Shown: positions 33,694 through 42,553, numbered from the stretch's first letter. The stretch: DNA of 64,000 nt from Oscillospiraceae bacterium (GCA_017406005.1 JAFQZI010000173.1:1-64000), one strand, 5' to 3'. Made by a program: numbers and translations. Notes: generated by a model from the sequence alone, not told the origin.

Positions 33694-34707
33694 TCACCTC
33701 CTCCGGCGTGACAAGAGCATCGACAGCACGACAGGCACACCGAACACCGCCGTGACGGAGCTGATGCTCAGCTCGGCGGGCGCAAAGAGCGTGCGGGCGA
33801 TCAGATCGCAGAAGAGGCAGAACACCCCGCCCCCGAGGAAGCACGCGGGAATCATGACAAGCGGCTTTGCCGTGCGAAACAGGTTCTTCATCAGGTGGGG
33901 AACGGCGACTCCTACGAAAGAGATCGGCCCGGAAAAGGCCGTGACGCAGGCGGAGAGCAGGCTGGAGAGCAGGATGAGGGCAACGCGAAACCGGCGGATC
34001 TCCACCCCCATGCTGCGGGCATAGGCTTCTCCGAGCTGATAGGCGCCCATCGGTTTTGCGAGAAAGACGGCGCAGACCATGGCGAAAGCCACCGTGACAG
34101 ATGCCGTGCGCACACTGCTCCACCCGATGCCGGAAAAGCTGCCCATGGACCAGTTGTGGAGATTGACAATGTTGGAATCATCGGCAAAGGTGACCAGAAT
34201 GTCCGTTATCGCCGTGCAGATATAGCCGATCATAACCCCGCAGACGATGAGGATCGCCATGTTCCGGACCCGCCCGGCAGCCAGCAGAATGATGCCCATA
34301 CAGAGCATGGCGCCCAGAAAAGCGGCCCCAATGAGCATGCCGGAGGAGACCGGCATCCCGTAGCGGAGGCAGGCAATCATCACTAGGGCAACCAGCAGTT
34401 TGGAGCCCGAAGAGATGCCCAGCACAAACGGCCCGGCTATGGGGTTGGCAAAAAACGTCTGCAGCTGGAAGCCCGCAACCGAGAGTGCCCCGCCGAGGAT
34501 CAGCGCGGAGAGGAGCCTCGGCAGACGGATATTCCGGACGATGCTGCGCACCGTGTCCTGTTCGCCTGTGCCGAAGAGCGCACGCAGAACCTCCCGGGGA
34601 GGAATGGCCGTGCTGCCTGTCAGCAGATTGACAGTGAGAAACAGCACCAGGAGCAGAGCCAGAAACACAAAACAGACAGTATAATGTTTTCGTTGGGAAG
34701 CATTCAT
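33694..34707 (-). CDS. FecCD/BtuC-type ABC permease
   Basis: The 337-residue protein has about ten predicted membrane helices and family signatures LPRLLSALILGGALSVAGFQLQTFFANPIAGPFVLGISSG (residues about 62-101) and the coupling loop GPISFVGVAVPHLMKNLF near residue 265. As a homodimer it forms the channel for a siderophore, haem or corrinoid. Its start overlaps the binding-protein stop by 4 nt. Context between cbiK and the ATPase points to a tetrapyrrole or corrinoid substrate. Confidence 0.93.
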   Translation of the reverse strand: MNASQRKHYTVCFVFLALLLVLFLTVNLLTGSTAIPPREVLRALFGTGEQDTVRSIVRNIRLPRLLSALILGGALSVAGFQLQTFFANPIAGPFVLGISSGSKLLVALVMIACLRYGMPVSSGMLIGAAFLGAMLCMGIILLAAGRVRNMAILIVCGVMIGYICTAITDILVTFADDSNIVNLHNWSMGSFSGIGWSSVRTASVTVAFAMVCAVFLAKPMGAYQLGEAYARSMGVEIRRFRVALILLSSLLSACVTAFSGPISFVGVAVPHLMKNLFRTAKPLVMIPACFLGGGVFCLFCDLIARTLFAPAELSISSVTAVFGVPVVLSMLLSRRRR

Positions 34708-36635
34708 GACGTCACATGCCGGAGATAGTGCAGAGAAGAGGTGTCTGCTCCCGTGAAGACCGCGTTGAGGTCAAGGATCATGCCTGCTGCCGCAGACGTC
34801 TGCTGGAACATGTCCTGCTCGCTGCACCAGACCTGACCGTTCCGGACGGCATCGAACTCTGCCAAGAGCGGACTTTTCTGCAAAAGTTCTTCGATAGTGG
34901 AAATTCCCCCGTCGACCGTGCTGTTGTAGATCAGAACATCACAGTCCTTCGCCTGGGCAAAGAAGGATTCCATCTGCATATTCATGGTGGAAAGGGCTGT
35001 GCCGTCTTCCGGGACGTCGGTAAACGGATAGGTGCCGCCGGCGAGCTTGATCATTTTGGAGACATAGTCAGACGGCTTTCTCACAACGACCGAGCCGTTG
35101 CTCGCAATATAGAAAAAGGCAGCTTTTTTACCGGTTTTCTCAAGATCCTGCAGAGAGGCGAGGCTCGCAACCTGATCTTCAAAAAAGCGGAAAGCCTCCT
35201 GTTCCCTGCCGGTGAGAAGGCCGTAAAGCTTAATCCATTCCACGCGGCCGAGCGGATGCGGCTCATAGCTGGAATACTCCGTGATCACAGGCAGGCCAAG
35301 CATTTCAAGCTTCTCGCGTACGGCGGGAGAATGGAGAATCATGGTATTCTCGATCACAAGGTCACAGTTTTCTGTGAGGACAAGCTCGTAATCCGGCGCG
35401 CTGTATTTCCCGGCATAGAGAATCGCCTCCCGATCCATGGCATCGGCCACATCCGGCAGACGCCAGCTGGAAGCGGAAGTGCTGGTCAGGCGGACGGCGT
35501 CAAGCGCATCGAGGCGGAGAAAGAGATCCGCCACGGAAGAGGAAGCGAGATAGATATTCTGAACAGGGATCCGTATGACAGGGAGGCCGTCGGTATAAAG
35601 GGAAGCGTCCGCTTCCGCCCGGAGAAGGCGGAAGCGGTCTCTTCCTGCGACGGTCAGAAGCGCACTGCCGTCCGCTTCATAGGTCACGTCAAACTGCTGC
35701 GCGTATTCCAGCTCCATCTGCTGCGGTTCCGCAGGCAGGATGGATGCGGAGTCAAAGAGAAGGGTGTAGGAGATTTCGTGCGGCTGGCTCATGGCGACGG
35801 TATCGGCAATGACGGGCATCGGCCGGTCGAAGATCGAAACGGGGATTTCAAAGGCAGAGTTGCCCTCTTCGTTCACCGGGAAGTACTGAACGTCATCGAC
35901 CTCCATATAGTCGTAATTCTTGCTGCCCCAGACGATCTCCGCCGTGCAGGTTCCGTCCCGGACCGTCAGGCGTGCGGGAGAGGAAACTTTCGCCCTTCCG
36001 CTGCCCCCTGCCAGCGTTACCTCCACCGTGTATTCGCCGTCCGACAGAGCAAGGCTCTCGGGCGTGGTGAAGAAGCCGGGTGCAAATGCATCCAGCGGGA
36101 GAGAATCCGCGCGGAAAACGAGGGTGCGGTCATACCAGAGCTGCTTGTTCTTGCTGTAAGCCGCGCAGGGAATGCCCTGATCCAGCGCCTCAACCGGCAG
36201 AACAAAGGTGTAGGCTCCGGACTCATCTTCCTCATAAGGGATAAAGGTGCCGCGGTCGGCCCGGGAGGCCTCGAGTGCCGTGCCGGGATAGAGCCAGATA
36301 TAGGAGGTGCCGCTCATCGTCAGCTTTGCCTGCATCTCCTCCCCGCTTATCGTGAGGGAGCAGGCAGTGATGCGGAACATGGAAGAGCTGCTGTCAACGC
36401 CGATAGAATAGACCCCGTCTTTCAGGGATGAGGCGAAAACAGGCACCATCCCCTCTTCGACGACATCCTCCACCGTCGTCATCTGTGAAGCATCCGCCAC
36501 GCCGGAGAAGGCATCCGCCTCCTCCGACGCAGTACCTTCTTCCGCAAAAGCGGGAAGAACCGGAACGACTTGCAGAGAGCACAGGAAAACCAGCAGACAG
36601 GCAAGAGCAGCCAGTGCCAAGCGTTTCATGCTCAC
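34704..36635 (-). CDS. Surface substrate-binding protein with two N-terminal beta-domain repeats
   Basis: The 643-residue protein has a signal peptide (about 1-31), an acidic linker, two tandem beta-rich repeats (about 72-178 and 199-296) and a BtuF/FepB-type helical-backbone binding domain (about 308-643; TENCDLVIENTMI, KTGKKAAFFYIASNG). The repeats share a D-G-x-Y-x-(I/V)-x-V opening and an (I/L)PV-x(4)-D-x(2)-(M/I)P ending. They resemble NEAT-like or iron-transport-associated domains, which bind haem. No lipobox is seen. It starts with GTG (36635) or the ATG two codons on. It feeds the FecCD-type permease encoded next. Confidence 0.82.
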   Translation of the reverse strand: MSMKRLALAALACLLVFLCSLQVVPVLPAFAEEGTASEEADAFSGVADASQMTTVEDVVEEGMVPVFASSLKDGVYSIGVDSSSSMFRITACSLTISGEEMQAKLTMSGTSYIWLYPGTALEASRADRGTFIPYEEDESGAYTFVLPVEALDQGIPCAAYSKNKQLWYDRTLVFRADSLPLDAFAPGFFTTPESLALSDGEYTVEVTLAGGSGRAKVSSPARLTVRDGTCTAEIVWGSKNYDYMEVDDVQYFPVNEEGNSAFEIPVSIFDRPMPVIADTVAMSQPHEISYTLLFDSASILPAEPQQMELEYAQQFDVTYEADGSALLTVAGRDRFRLLRAEADASLYTDGLPVIRIPVQNIYLASSSVADLFLRLDALDAVRLTSTSASSWRLPDVADAMDREAILYAGKYSAPDYELVLTENCDLVIENTMILHSPAVREKLEMLGLPVITEYSSYEPHPLGRVEWIKLYGLLTGREQEAFRFFEDQVASLASLQDLEKTGKKAAFFYIASNGSVVVRKPSDYVSKMIKLAGGTYPFTDVPEDGTALSTMNMQMESFFAQAKDCDVLIYNSTVDGGISTIEELLQKSPLLAEFDAVRNGQVWCSEQDMFQQTSAAAGMILDLNAVFTGADTSSLHYLRHVTS

Positions 36636-36641
36636 GGATAA

Positions 36642-37595
36642 TCAGCTGAGGGAATCGACAGCTGCCTGGGCATGCTGTACGAAGAGATTCTGAACTGCTT
36701 CGAGCTGGCCGAGGCCTTCCACCACACAGGTGACGTCAAAACCGGCCGCTTCGAAGATGCTCTTCCAGGAATCCTCGTCATCCCCGGCCATGTCATTGTT
36801 CGCATGGTCACCGGCGACGATCATCAGCGGACGGAGAACCACTTTCTTGTAATTCCCGGCCTGGACAAGGGCGAGGACATCCTCCACGGAAGGCGTTGCT
36901 TCCACGGTGCCGACAAAGTAGTTGGCGCAGCCTTTATCCGTCAGGACGGTCTGCATTTTTGCATAGACGCCGTTGGAATCCGCCTCAGTGCCGTGGCCCA
37001 TGAAGCAGATGGCCGTTTCTCCATCGTCATACGCTGCAGTGGCCTCGACAATAGCATCCGCAACAACTGCAAAATCCTCATCGGTGGTGAGGAGTGGCTC
37101 GCCGACAGCGATTGCCTCAAAGGCATCGGCATAGGTGGCAAGCTCGTCCACGAGATCGGTATACTCAAAGCCGTTCATCAGGTGCGTAGGCTGGACAACA
37201 AGGGTCTTCACCCCGTTATCGACTGCGCGGTCGAGCGCCTGGGTGACGTTATCAATGACTTCTCCGTCACGGGAGAAGACGTGATCAATAATAATCTGGC
37301 TGGTGAAACCACGGCGGACGCTCCAGGCCGGGAAGGCTGCTTCCAGAGCTGCTTCGATCGCACCGACCGTCAGGCGGCGGCTGTCGTTGAAGCTGGTGCC
37401 GAAGCTGACAACAAGGAGCTCAGATTCGCCGATGCCGTCGGCATTGCGGGGATCGTCCAGGGATGCATCACCGGTCTCGTAGTTTTCTTCCTCTTCCTCT
37501 TCTTCGGCAAGCGCGGTTGTGCGCATCGGGCCGAACCCGGCAAAGAGAGATGCCGCAAAAGCGAACACCAGAAGCACAGCAAACAGTTTTTTCAT
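36642..37595 (-). CDS. cbiK: Exported CbiK-type sirohydrochlorin cobaltochelatase
   Basis: A 317-residue protein: signal peptide (residues about 1-30, ending TTALA), a Glu-rich linker, then the CbiK chelatase fold. Candidate metal/tetrapyrrole ligands are His 138 in QPTHLMNGFEY, His 201 in FMGHGTE and His 264 in VAGDHANND, matching the three CbiK histidines. CbiK normally inserts cobalt into sirohydrochlorin in the cytosol. Exported forms (as in Desulfovibrio CbiKP) bind haem or handle metal outside. AAAGGAG precedes the ATG. It sits directly before the binding protein and FecCD importer, so the four act together. Confidence 0.92.
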   Translation of the reverse strand: MKKLFAVLLVFAFAASLFAGFGPMRTTALAEEEEEEENYETGDASLDDPRNADGIGESELLVVSFGTSFNDSRRLTVGAIEAALEAAFPAWSVRRGFTSQIIIDHVFSRDGEVIDNVTQALDRAVDNGVKTLVVQPTHLMNGFEYTDLVDELATYADAFEAIAVGEPLLTTDEDFAVVADAIVEATAAYDDGETAICFMGHGTEADSNGVYAKMQTVLTDKGCANYFVGTVEATPSVEDVLALVQAGNYKKVVLRPLMIVAGDHANNDMAGDDEDSWKSIFEAAGFDVTCVVEGLGQLEAVQNLFVQHAQAAVDSLS

Positions 37596-37664
37596 GGTCT
37601 TTTCTCCTTTTGAAAAAGAAATATTTTTTGTAACTACTCAGGCCCATCCTACCCACTAAACTGA

Positions 37665-37712
37665 GCTCGCGACGGAGCACTATATACGAGGACTAATGTT
37701 ATCTTCGCGAGC
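37665..37712 (-). repeat. Dispersed 48-bp repeat, subtype B, copy 3
   Basis: Read on the minus strand it begins GCTCGCGAAGATAACATTA and ends CCGTCGCGAGC, matching the 40318-40365 copy at both ends. It fills the 180-bp gap between cbiJ and cbiK, whose other sequence shows only the cbiK ribosome site. Confidence 0.85.
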
Positions 37713-37775
37713 CATAGAATGAAGTGGCTGAACAGTTACTGTTTATTAACACGGAATGTCCGGTTAATACTGGGA

Positions 37776-38513
37776 TTATTCGTGCAGGATCTCCAGGCAG
37801 AGATCAAGCACCGCGTCATAACTCATGCCGCTGTCCTGCGGCCTGCGGAGGACAATCATCGTCACGCCCGCTTTTCGGGCAGCTTCCGCCTTTTCCGGGA
37901 AGCCGCCTGTCGATCCGCCGTCCTTCGTAACAAGCCAGGAGACGGAGAACTGCCGGAGCGTCGCCTCGTTCATCTCGCAGCTTAAAGGCCCCTGCATGGC
38001 AATGATGTTGCGGTGCGGGATGCCGGCCGCTTCACAGGCGGAAAGGCTCTCATGGCTGGGCAGCACACGTGGAAAAAGACGCTGCGGGGATAGTGCGGAA
38101 AAGGCGGATAACTCTTTCGCACCGGTTGTGAGGAGAATATTCCCCTCCCGCTGCGCAAGATAAGCCGCCGCCTCGGCAGCGCTGTCCATCCAGAGGGCGT
38201 TTTTTGCTTCACTCTCCTCCCGCTGGAGGCGGACGCAGCGCACACCGGAAGCCTCACAGGCCTCGCGGACGGACTGCGAGATATGCGTGGCATAGGGGTG
38301 CGTGGCATCCACGCAGAGCACGGTTTTTTTTAAAAGAGCGGCCTTTTCCACGGCAGAAAGGGGGCCGATCAGCGTCTCAACGCCGGGGATCTCCCCCTGC
38401 TGCTCGCATCCGTAGGCACTCGCCACGCAGACCGTGACTTCCGCCCCGGCTTCGGCAAGAGCCGAAGAAAGAGCCCGGCCTTCGGCCGTTCCGCTGAAGA
38501 TCACAAACTTCAT
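37776..38513 (-). CDS. cbiJ: Cobalt-precorrin-6A reductase
   Basis: The 245-residue NAD(P)H-dependent reductase of the corrin ring has FSGTAEGRALSSALAEAG at residues 5-22, DATHPYATHISQ near 90 and TTGAKEL near 140, all typical of CbiJ/CobK. The start at 38513 (MKFVIF) overlaps the cbiH stop as ATGA, with AGAGGT 9 nt upstream. The open reading frame farther upstream is cbiH out of frame. It acts after CbiD in the anaerobic pathway. Confidence 0.93.
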   Translation of the reverse strand: MKFVIFSGTAEGRALSSALAEAGAEVTVCVASAYGCEQQGEIPGVETLIGPLSAVEKAALLKKTVLCVDATHPYATHISQSVREACEASGVRCVRLQREESEAKNALWMDSAAEAAAYLAQREGNILLTTGAKELSAFSALSPQRLFPRVLPSHESLSACEAAGIPHRNIIAMQGPLSCEMNEATLRQFSVSWLVTKDGGSTGGFPEKAEAARKAGVTMIVLRRPQDSGMSYDAVLDLCLEILHE

Positions 38514-39238
38514 GGCCGGTAACCTCTCGGCGTCACCATCCTGCCGGCGATCTCTTTTGTTGCGGAGGAACCGACAAAGACCGTGGTAAACATATCGGCG
38601 GGCCATTTTCTCAGGTCGGAGAGGGAGAGGATACGCCACTCCTCCCCTTCCCGCCCGATGCTGCGCGTGATGCCGCAGACGGTATCGGGTGAGCGGGACT
38701 CCAGCAGAATATCACAGGCTTTTCGGAGATAATCCGCACGGTGGCGGGAAGCCGGGTTATAGAGGCAGAGGGCAAAATCTCCTTCGGATGCACAGCGCAG
38801 GCGCTTTTCGATCAGCGCCCAGTCGGTCAGCCTGTCAGAAAGGGAGATGACGCAGAAATCGTGCCCGAGAGGTGCCCCCAGAAGCGCACCGCCTGAGAGA
38901 GCCGCCGTGATGCCGGGAATCACCGAGATCTCGACCTGAGGCCAGGCAGAGGACATCTCCAGCGCCGGGCTCGCCATGCCGTAAACCCCCGCATCCCCGC
39001 TGCAGACCAGCGCGACCGTCTTGCCATTTGACGCCTCTTCTAGACAGACACGGCAGCGCTCGACCTCGCCCGTCATGCCGGTGGTAAAGGTCGGCTTTTC
39101 CGGAAAGAGGGGGCGGATAAGATCGACATAGAGCGTATAGCCGCAGATCAGGTCTGCCTCGGCAAGGGCGCTGCGCGCCTTTTCGGTCAGAGAGGACACA
39201 TCCCCCGGGCCGATCCCGATGATGAAAAGCTTCGGCAT
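38510..39238 (-). CDS. cbiH: Cobalt-precorrin-3 C17-methyltransferase
   Basis: A 242-residue SAM-dependent methyltransferase of the tetrapyrrole family. It has IGIGPGDVSSLTEKA at residues 5-19, LICGYTLYVD, CSGDAGVYGMA near 80 (SAM/product loop) and a GAPLGHDFCVISLSDRLTDW segment near 120, diagnostic of CobJ/CbiH. The start at 39238 follows GGAGGTT by 8 nt; two nucleotides separate it from cbiG. It contracts the ring by methylating C17. The short form lacks the Fe-S extension of some CbiH60 proteins. Confidence 0.94.
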   Translation of the reverse strand: MPKLFIIGIGPGDVSSLTEKARSALAEADLICGYTLYVDLIRPLFPEKPTFTTGMTGEVERCRVCLEEASNGKTVALVCSGDAGVYGMASPALEMSSAWPQVEISVIPGITAALSGGALLGAPLGHDFCVISLSDRLTDWALIEKRLRCASEGDFALCLYNPASRHRADYLRKACDILLESRSPDTVCGITRSIGREGEEWRILSLSDLRKWPADMFTTVFVGSSATKEIAGRMVTPRGYRP

Positions 39239-39239
39239 C

Positions 39240-40229
39240 TCAGAACCTCCAGTCGAGCACGGGCACAGGAGCGGCAAGGGCAAACGTCACGCCGCCGCAG
39301 GCGAATTTGTTTTCGATCAGGCTCCCGCCGCTCGCCAGCACGGAGGAACGCTCACACACATTGTCTACACCGACCGTCTGCCGGACAAAATCCGAGGCGG
39401 AATACTCTCCCGGCAAAGCATCAAGCTCTTCCGTTGAAAAGCACCGGAGCGGCCAGCCGTGTGTTTTGCAGAAGGCCCGCAGCCCGGATTCCCGGGACTT
39501 CCGGTCGATGGTGCTGACAGCGCAGATCGCTTCGGGATAGAAGCCCCGTTTGTCACAGAAAAGCTGAAAGACATCTTCCAGCTGCTCCTCCGTGATGCCC
39601 TTCCGGCATCCGACCCCCAGAACAGCCGTATGCGGCACCAGAGTAAGCACATCCTCCGAAACACGGTGAAAGGTAACCGCCGCATCTCCCGTGCTGCCCA
39701 GGGCAACCAGCTCCGGAGGCTCTCCCGCGACAGGCCAGGAACAGGAAACGGTGATCTCCTCCCCCGCGAGAATTTTGGAAGAAACCGCCTTGATGCACTG
39801 CGGATTGATCACCTGAAGCTGCTGCTGCTTTGCCCAGAGGTCGACGGCAAAGAGATGGTTCACGTCGGTCGCGGTGGTGATCACCGGCGTTCCTCCGCAA
39901 AGATGTGCGATTTCCTGCGCCAGTGCATTCGCCCCGCCGAGATGGCCTGACAGCAGCGGAATGACGAACTGCCCGGCTTCATCCAGGCAGATCACGGCAG
40001 GATCTTCCGTTTTATTCTTCAGAAACGGAGCGACAGCACGGACGCAGATCCCCGCAGCTCCCACGAAAATAAGCGCCTCAGAACTAGTAAAGACCTGCTC
40101 CGTCCAGGCGGGGAGGGAAAAGCCCTCACTGCGGGCATCCTCTGTTGTGCCACCCGTTCCGGCGCACAGCTTCTCCGCAAGCTTCTTCCCACGTTCCGTA
40201 AAGGAGATATAGGCAATACGTTTCATCAT
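39240..40229 (-). CDS. cbiG: Cobalt-precorrin-5A hydrolase
   Basis: The 329-residue protein has the CbiG N-terminal region (LIFVGAAGICVRAVAPFLKNKTEDPAV near 55), the central part with LSGHLGGANALA near 95, and the C-terminal domain from GVGCRKGITEEQLE (about 205). It opens the delta-lactone of the macrocycle and releases acetaldehyde. There are two adjacent ATG codons (40229, 40226); GGAG lies 6 nt before the first. It is the first gene after the 164-bp gap that holds repeat copy 4. Confidence 0.94.
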   Translation of the reverse strand: MMKRIAYISFTERGKKLAEKLCAGTGGTTEDARSEGFSLPAWTEQVFTSSEALIFVGAAGICVRAVAPFLKNKTEDPAVICLDEAGQFVIPLLSGHLGGANALAQEIAHLCGGTPVITTATDVNHLFAVDLWAKQQQLQVINPQCIKAVSSKILAGEEITVSCSWPVAGEPPELVALGSTGDAAVTFHRVSEDVLTLVPHTAVLGVGCRKGITEEQLEDVFQLFCDKRGFYPEAICAVSTIDRKSRESGLRAFCKTHGWPLRCFSTEELDALPGEYSASDFVRQTVGVDNVCERSSVLASGGSLIENKFACGGVTFALAAPVPVLDWRF

Positions 40230-40317
40230 ACATAACTCCGTAACTGTTCAATATACTGATTAAACTCATGACATTAATCGCGACATTAAGCTCGAAACAT
40301 TTAGCTCACGATATTTA

Positions 40318-40365
40318 GCTCGCGACGGAGCACCGAAGGCAAGGTACAATGTTGTCTTCGCGAGC
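40318..40365 (-). repeat. Dispersed 48-bp repeat, subtype B, copy 4
   Basis: Minus-strand reading begins GCTCGCGAAGACAACATTG and ends CCGTCGCGAGC. On its left (40265-40317) three decayed units related to ATTTAGCTCRCGA follow in tandem, as beside the 9889-9935 copy. It separates cbiD from cbiG. Confidence 0.86.
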
Positions 40366-40393
40366 AGCTTGATATGCAGTCATTAAAACGTTC

Positions 40394-41536
40394 CTAAATC
40401 GTTTCGCTACTCCACTCTTTCAGCAACTGCTCCGCTGTTTCCGTCATGCCGAGAAGCCCGGCCTCATTGGAGAAAACCACAGCCCCCGTCCTCATGGCCT
40501 GACGGGTGCGCCGATCCAGATGCTGCTGCATAGCCTGCAGGAGGCTGCAGAGCACGGCATCTTTCAGGTGTACGCTCTCCAAAAGCACGAGGCAGCCGTC
40601 GGAAGTGGCTTGATCCATCAGGGCACGGCACAGCGCACTGTCCGCCCCGCAGAGGGCCGCATGCGCACAGAAGAGCTCCCGCCGGCAGTCCGCCATCCGG
40701 GAATGGGTGTTCATGATGCCTCCCGCCAGCTTGACGAGCTTGCCGATATGCCCGACGATCAGAAGGGACTGCATCCCCTGCGTGAGCGCGATATCGATGG
40801 TTTCCCCCAGATAGTTGGAGCATTTGACCACCGGGAAATCCACCGGAAGCGGGAACTGCCGCTCCAGAAAATCCAGCCCGTAGTTGCCCGGCACGGCAAT
40901 CAGGTTCTTTGCCCCGTTTTCGGCAGCCTGCCGGATTTCAAGCTCAATCGTGTCAACGATGGCCTGCTCACTCATCGGTTCCACGATGCCGGATGTGCCG
41001 AGGATAGAGATCCCGCCCTCGATGCCGAGCATCGGGTTGAAGGTCTTCCGGGCAACCTCTTCCCCTTCCGGAGCGGAGATCACCACATCCAGGCCTCCCT
41101 CATATTCCGCCTCAATACAGACGGCTTCGAGAGCAAAGGCGATCATCCTGCGCGGGACCGAGTTGATGGCCGCCGCTCCCACAGGCTGATCCAACCCCTT
41201 TTTTGTCACGCGGCCGATCCCCGCTCCCCCGTCGATCCGGATGCCCTGATCGGTTTTGCCGACAGAGGCAACGATGAGAAGCCCGTCCGTCACATCGGGG
41301 TCGTCCCCCGCATCCTTCCGCACGGCACAGATTGCCCGGCCGCCTTCCATCCGGCAGAAAACCGGTTCAACCTCCACTGTCAGGCCTTTCGGAGTCGTGA
41401 GGGCAAGTGAGGAAGGCGCGGTGCCCGTCAGCAGAAACTGTGCCGCCCCGGATGCGGCGAGAGAAGCACAGGTTCCCGTTGTGAACCCGCACCGCAGCAG
41501 CTGGGAGCCGCTGCGCAGATAATGCTCAAAAGCCAT
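40394..41536 (-). CDS. cbiD: Cobalt-precorrin-5B C1-methyltransferase
   Basis: A 380-residue protein with the CbiD signatures RCGFTTGTCASLAASGAA near residue 15, GIGRVTKKGLDQPVGAAAIN near 107, and GTSGIVEPMSEQA near 180. It methylates C1 of the ring in the anaerobic pathway and has no aerobic homologue, so its presence marks the early-cobalt route. GGGAGG precedes the ATG; it is 14 nt downstream of cbiC. Confidence 0.95.
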   Translation of the reverse strand: MAFEHYLRSGSQLLRCGFTTGTCASLAASGAAQFLLTGTAPSSLALTTPKGLTVEVEPVFCRMEGGRAICAVRKDAGDDPDVTDGLLIVASVGKTDQGIRIDGGAGIGRVTKKGLDQPVGAAAINSVPRRMIAFALEAVCIEAEYEGGLDVVISAPEGEEVARKTFNPMLGIEGGISILGTSGIVEPMSEQAIVDTIELEIRQAAENGAKNLIAVPGNYGLDFLERQFPLPVDFPVVKCSNYLGETIDIALTQGMQSLLIVGHIGKLVKLAGGIMNTHSRMADCRRELFCAHAALCGADSALCRALMDQATSDGCLVLLESVHLKDAVLCSLLQAMQQHLDRRTRQAMRTGAVVFSNEAGLLGMTETAEQLLKEWSSETI

Positions 41537-41550
41537 CGCTTCCTCCCGTT

Positions 41551-42219
41551 TCAGTTCCAGCCTCTGGCGGAAGGATCCAGCAGACCGGAAGCCGTATACA
41601 GCAGCGCATTGCAGATAGCCACCGCAACACTGCTTCCGCCTTTTCTCCCCCTTGCAACAATGGCCGGAACCTTCGCTTCTCTGCAGACAGCGAGGATCTG
41701 CTCTTTGCTCTCCACCACATTGACGAACCCGACCGGAATCCCGATCACCAGAGCGGGGCGAAGGCCGTTTTCGATCTGCTCACAAATCTGAAAAAGCGCC
41801 GTCGGCGCATTGCCGATGGCAAGGACAGCTCCGGGATAATGCTCCGCGGCATATTCCATCGCGGCAACAGCACGGGTCGTCCCCGCTTTTCTGGCCTGAT
41901 CAGCAATAAACGGCTCCGCCATAAAACAATATGCTTCCGCTCCGACTTTCCCCAGTGCCGCGGCGCTGATCCCGGCCTTCGCCATATTGGTGTCCGTTAT
42001 GATGGGCGTGCCTTTTTGCAGAGCCTCTACGGCAAAACGCACCGCGTCTTCCGTGAAAACGAGGCTGGAGGCATAGTCAAAGTCAGCCGTGGCATGGATC
42101 ACCCGATGCACAACACTCTGCACTTCCGGAGAGAGGACAATCCCCCGCTCCGCCAGTTCCTGTGCAATGATTTCCATGCTCCGGCGCTCGATTTCACCGG
42201 GCAGACGAACTTCAGCCAT
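41551..42219 (-). CDS. cbiC: Cobalt-precorrin-8 methylmutase
   Basis: The 222-residue enzyme migrates the C11 methyl to C12 to give cobyrinate. The catalytic His lies in RVIHATADFDYA near residue 40; TDTNMAKAGI near 77 and IGNAPTALFQI near 135 are conserved. The start at 42219 (MAEVRLP) is preferred because upstream codons lie in the riboswitch leader; GAGAGGAAAAG lies just before. It is the first gene under the cobalamin riboswitch. Confidence 0.94.
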   Translation of the reverse strand: MAEVRLPGEIERRSMEIIAQELAERGIVLSPEVQSVVHRVIHATADFDYASSLVFTEDAVRFAVEALQKGTPIITDTNMAKAGISAAALGKVGAEAYCFMAEPFIADQARKAGTTRAVAAMEYAAEHYPGAVLAIGNAPTALFQICEQIENGLRPALVIGIPVGFVNVVESKEQILAVCREAKVPAIVARGRKGGSSVAVAICNALLYTASGLLDPSARGWN

Positions 42220-42241
42220 AATAAATCTTTTCCTCTCAGAA

Positions 42242-42275
42242 AAACAAAAAACATGTTCCGACTTGCCGGAACATG
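42242..42275 (-). terminator. Riboswitch-controlled intrinsic terminator
   Basis: Stem CATGTTCCG / CGGAACATG (9 bp) with a short loop is followed on the minus strand by TTTTTTGTTTT. It lies between the aptamer and the cbiC start, so it is the likely expression platform. Confidence 0.85.
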
Positions 42276-42344
42276 CCAATAATCTTCGAACACAGCCACC
42301 TTTGGAATTAAACATTCCCCGGAAAACTGGTTCGAAGCATCACA

Positions 42345-42482
42345 CTCCCGGTTCCGGCAGGAGCAGCTTTCCCCTCTCACGTATCTGACTTATCCCGAAT
42401 GGCTTCCGGGCTTCACAGTGACCGACTCGCCGGGCTTTTCACCCGATTCCGTGCCCCGCCTTCCGCAGGCAGAGGAGAAATA
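42345..42482 (-). promoter_or_regulatory. Cobalamin (AdoCbl) riboswitch aptamer
   Basis: The minus strand reads GGAATCGGGTGAAAAGCCCG, GTCGGTCACTGTGA, GGAAGCC and AAGTCAGATACGTG in the order of the cobalamin aptamer: the GGTGAAA/CCG junction, the CGGTCACTGTGA core and a B12-box-like segment. Free of coding sequence, it precedes cbiC and follows its own promoter. High cobalamin should favour the terminator downstream and switch off cbiC through to the chelatase-importer genes. Confidence 0.9.
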
Positions 42483-42499
42483 TCTGTATGTGGTTTTTT

Positions 42500-42528
42500 A
42501 TTATACAGCAGGAACTCCATTTTGTCAT
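42500..42528 (-). promoter_or_regulatory. Promoter of the cbiC operon
   Basis: ATGACA (42528-42523) and TATAAT (42505-42500) with a 17-nt spacer put the start near 42493, just before the aptamer. It lies between the cbiP stop and the riboswitch. Confidence 0.75.
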
Positions 42529-42553
42529 CTTAAAAAATCAGAAAGCTGCTGTC

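Noticed and set aside
34716..36431. Plus-strand open frame of 571 codons
   Set aside because: Antisense to the binding-protein gene of the chelatase-importer unit; no start signal and no protein-like domain pattern.
42220..42315. N-terminal extension of CbiC
   Set aside because: It would run through the riboswitch terminator; methylmutase homology starts at MAEVRLP.
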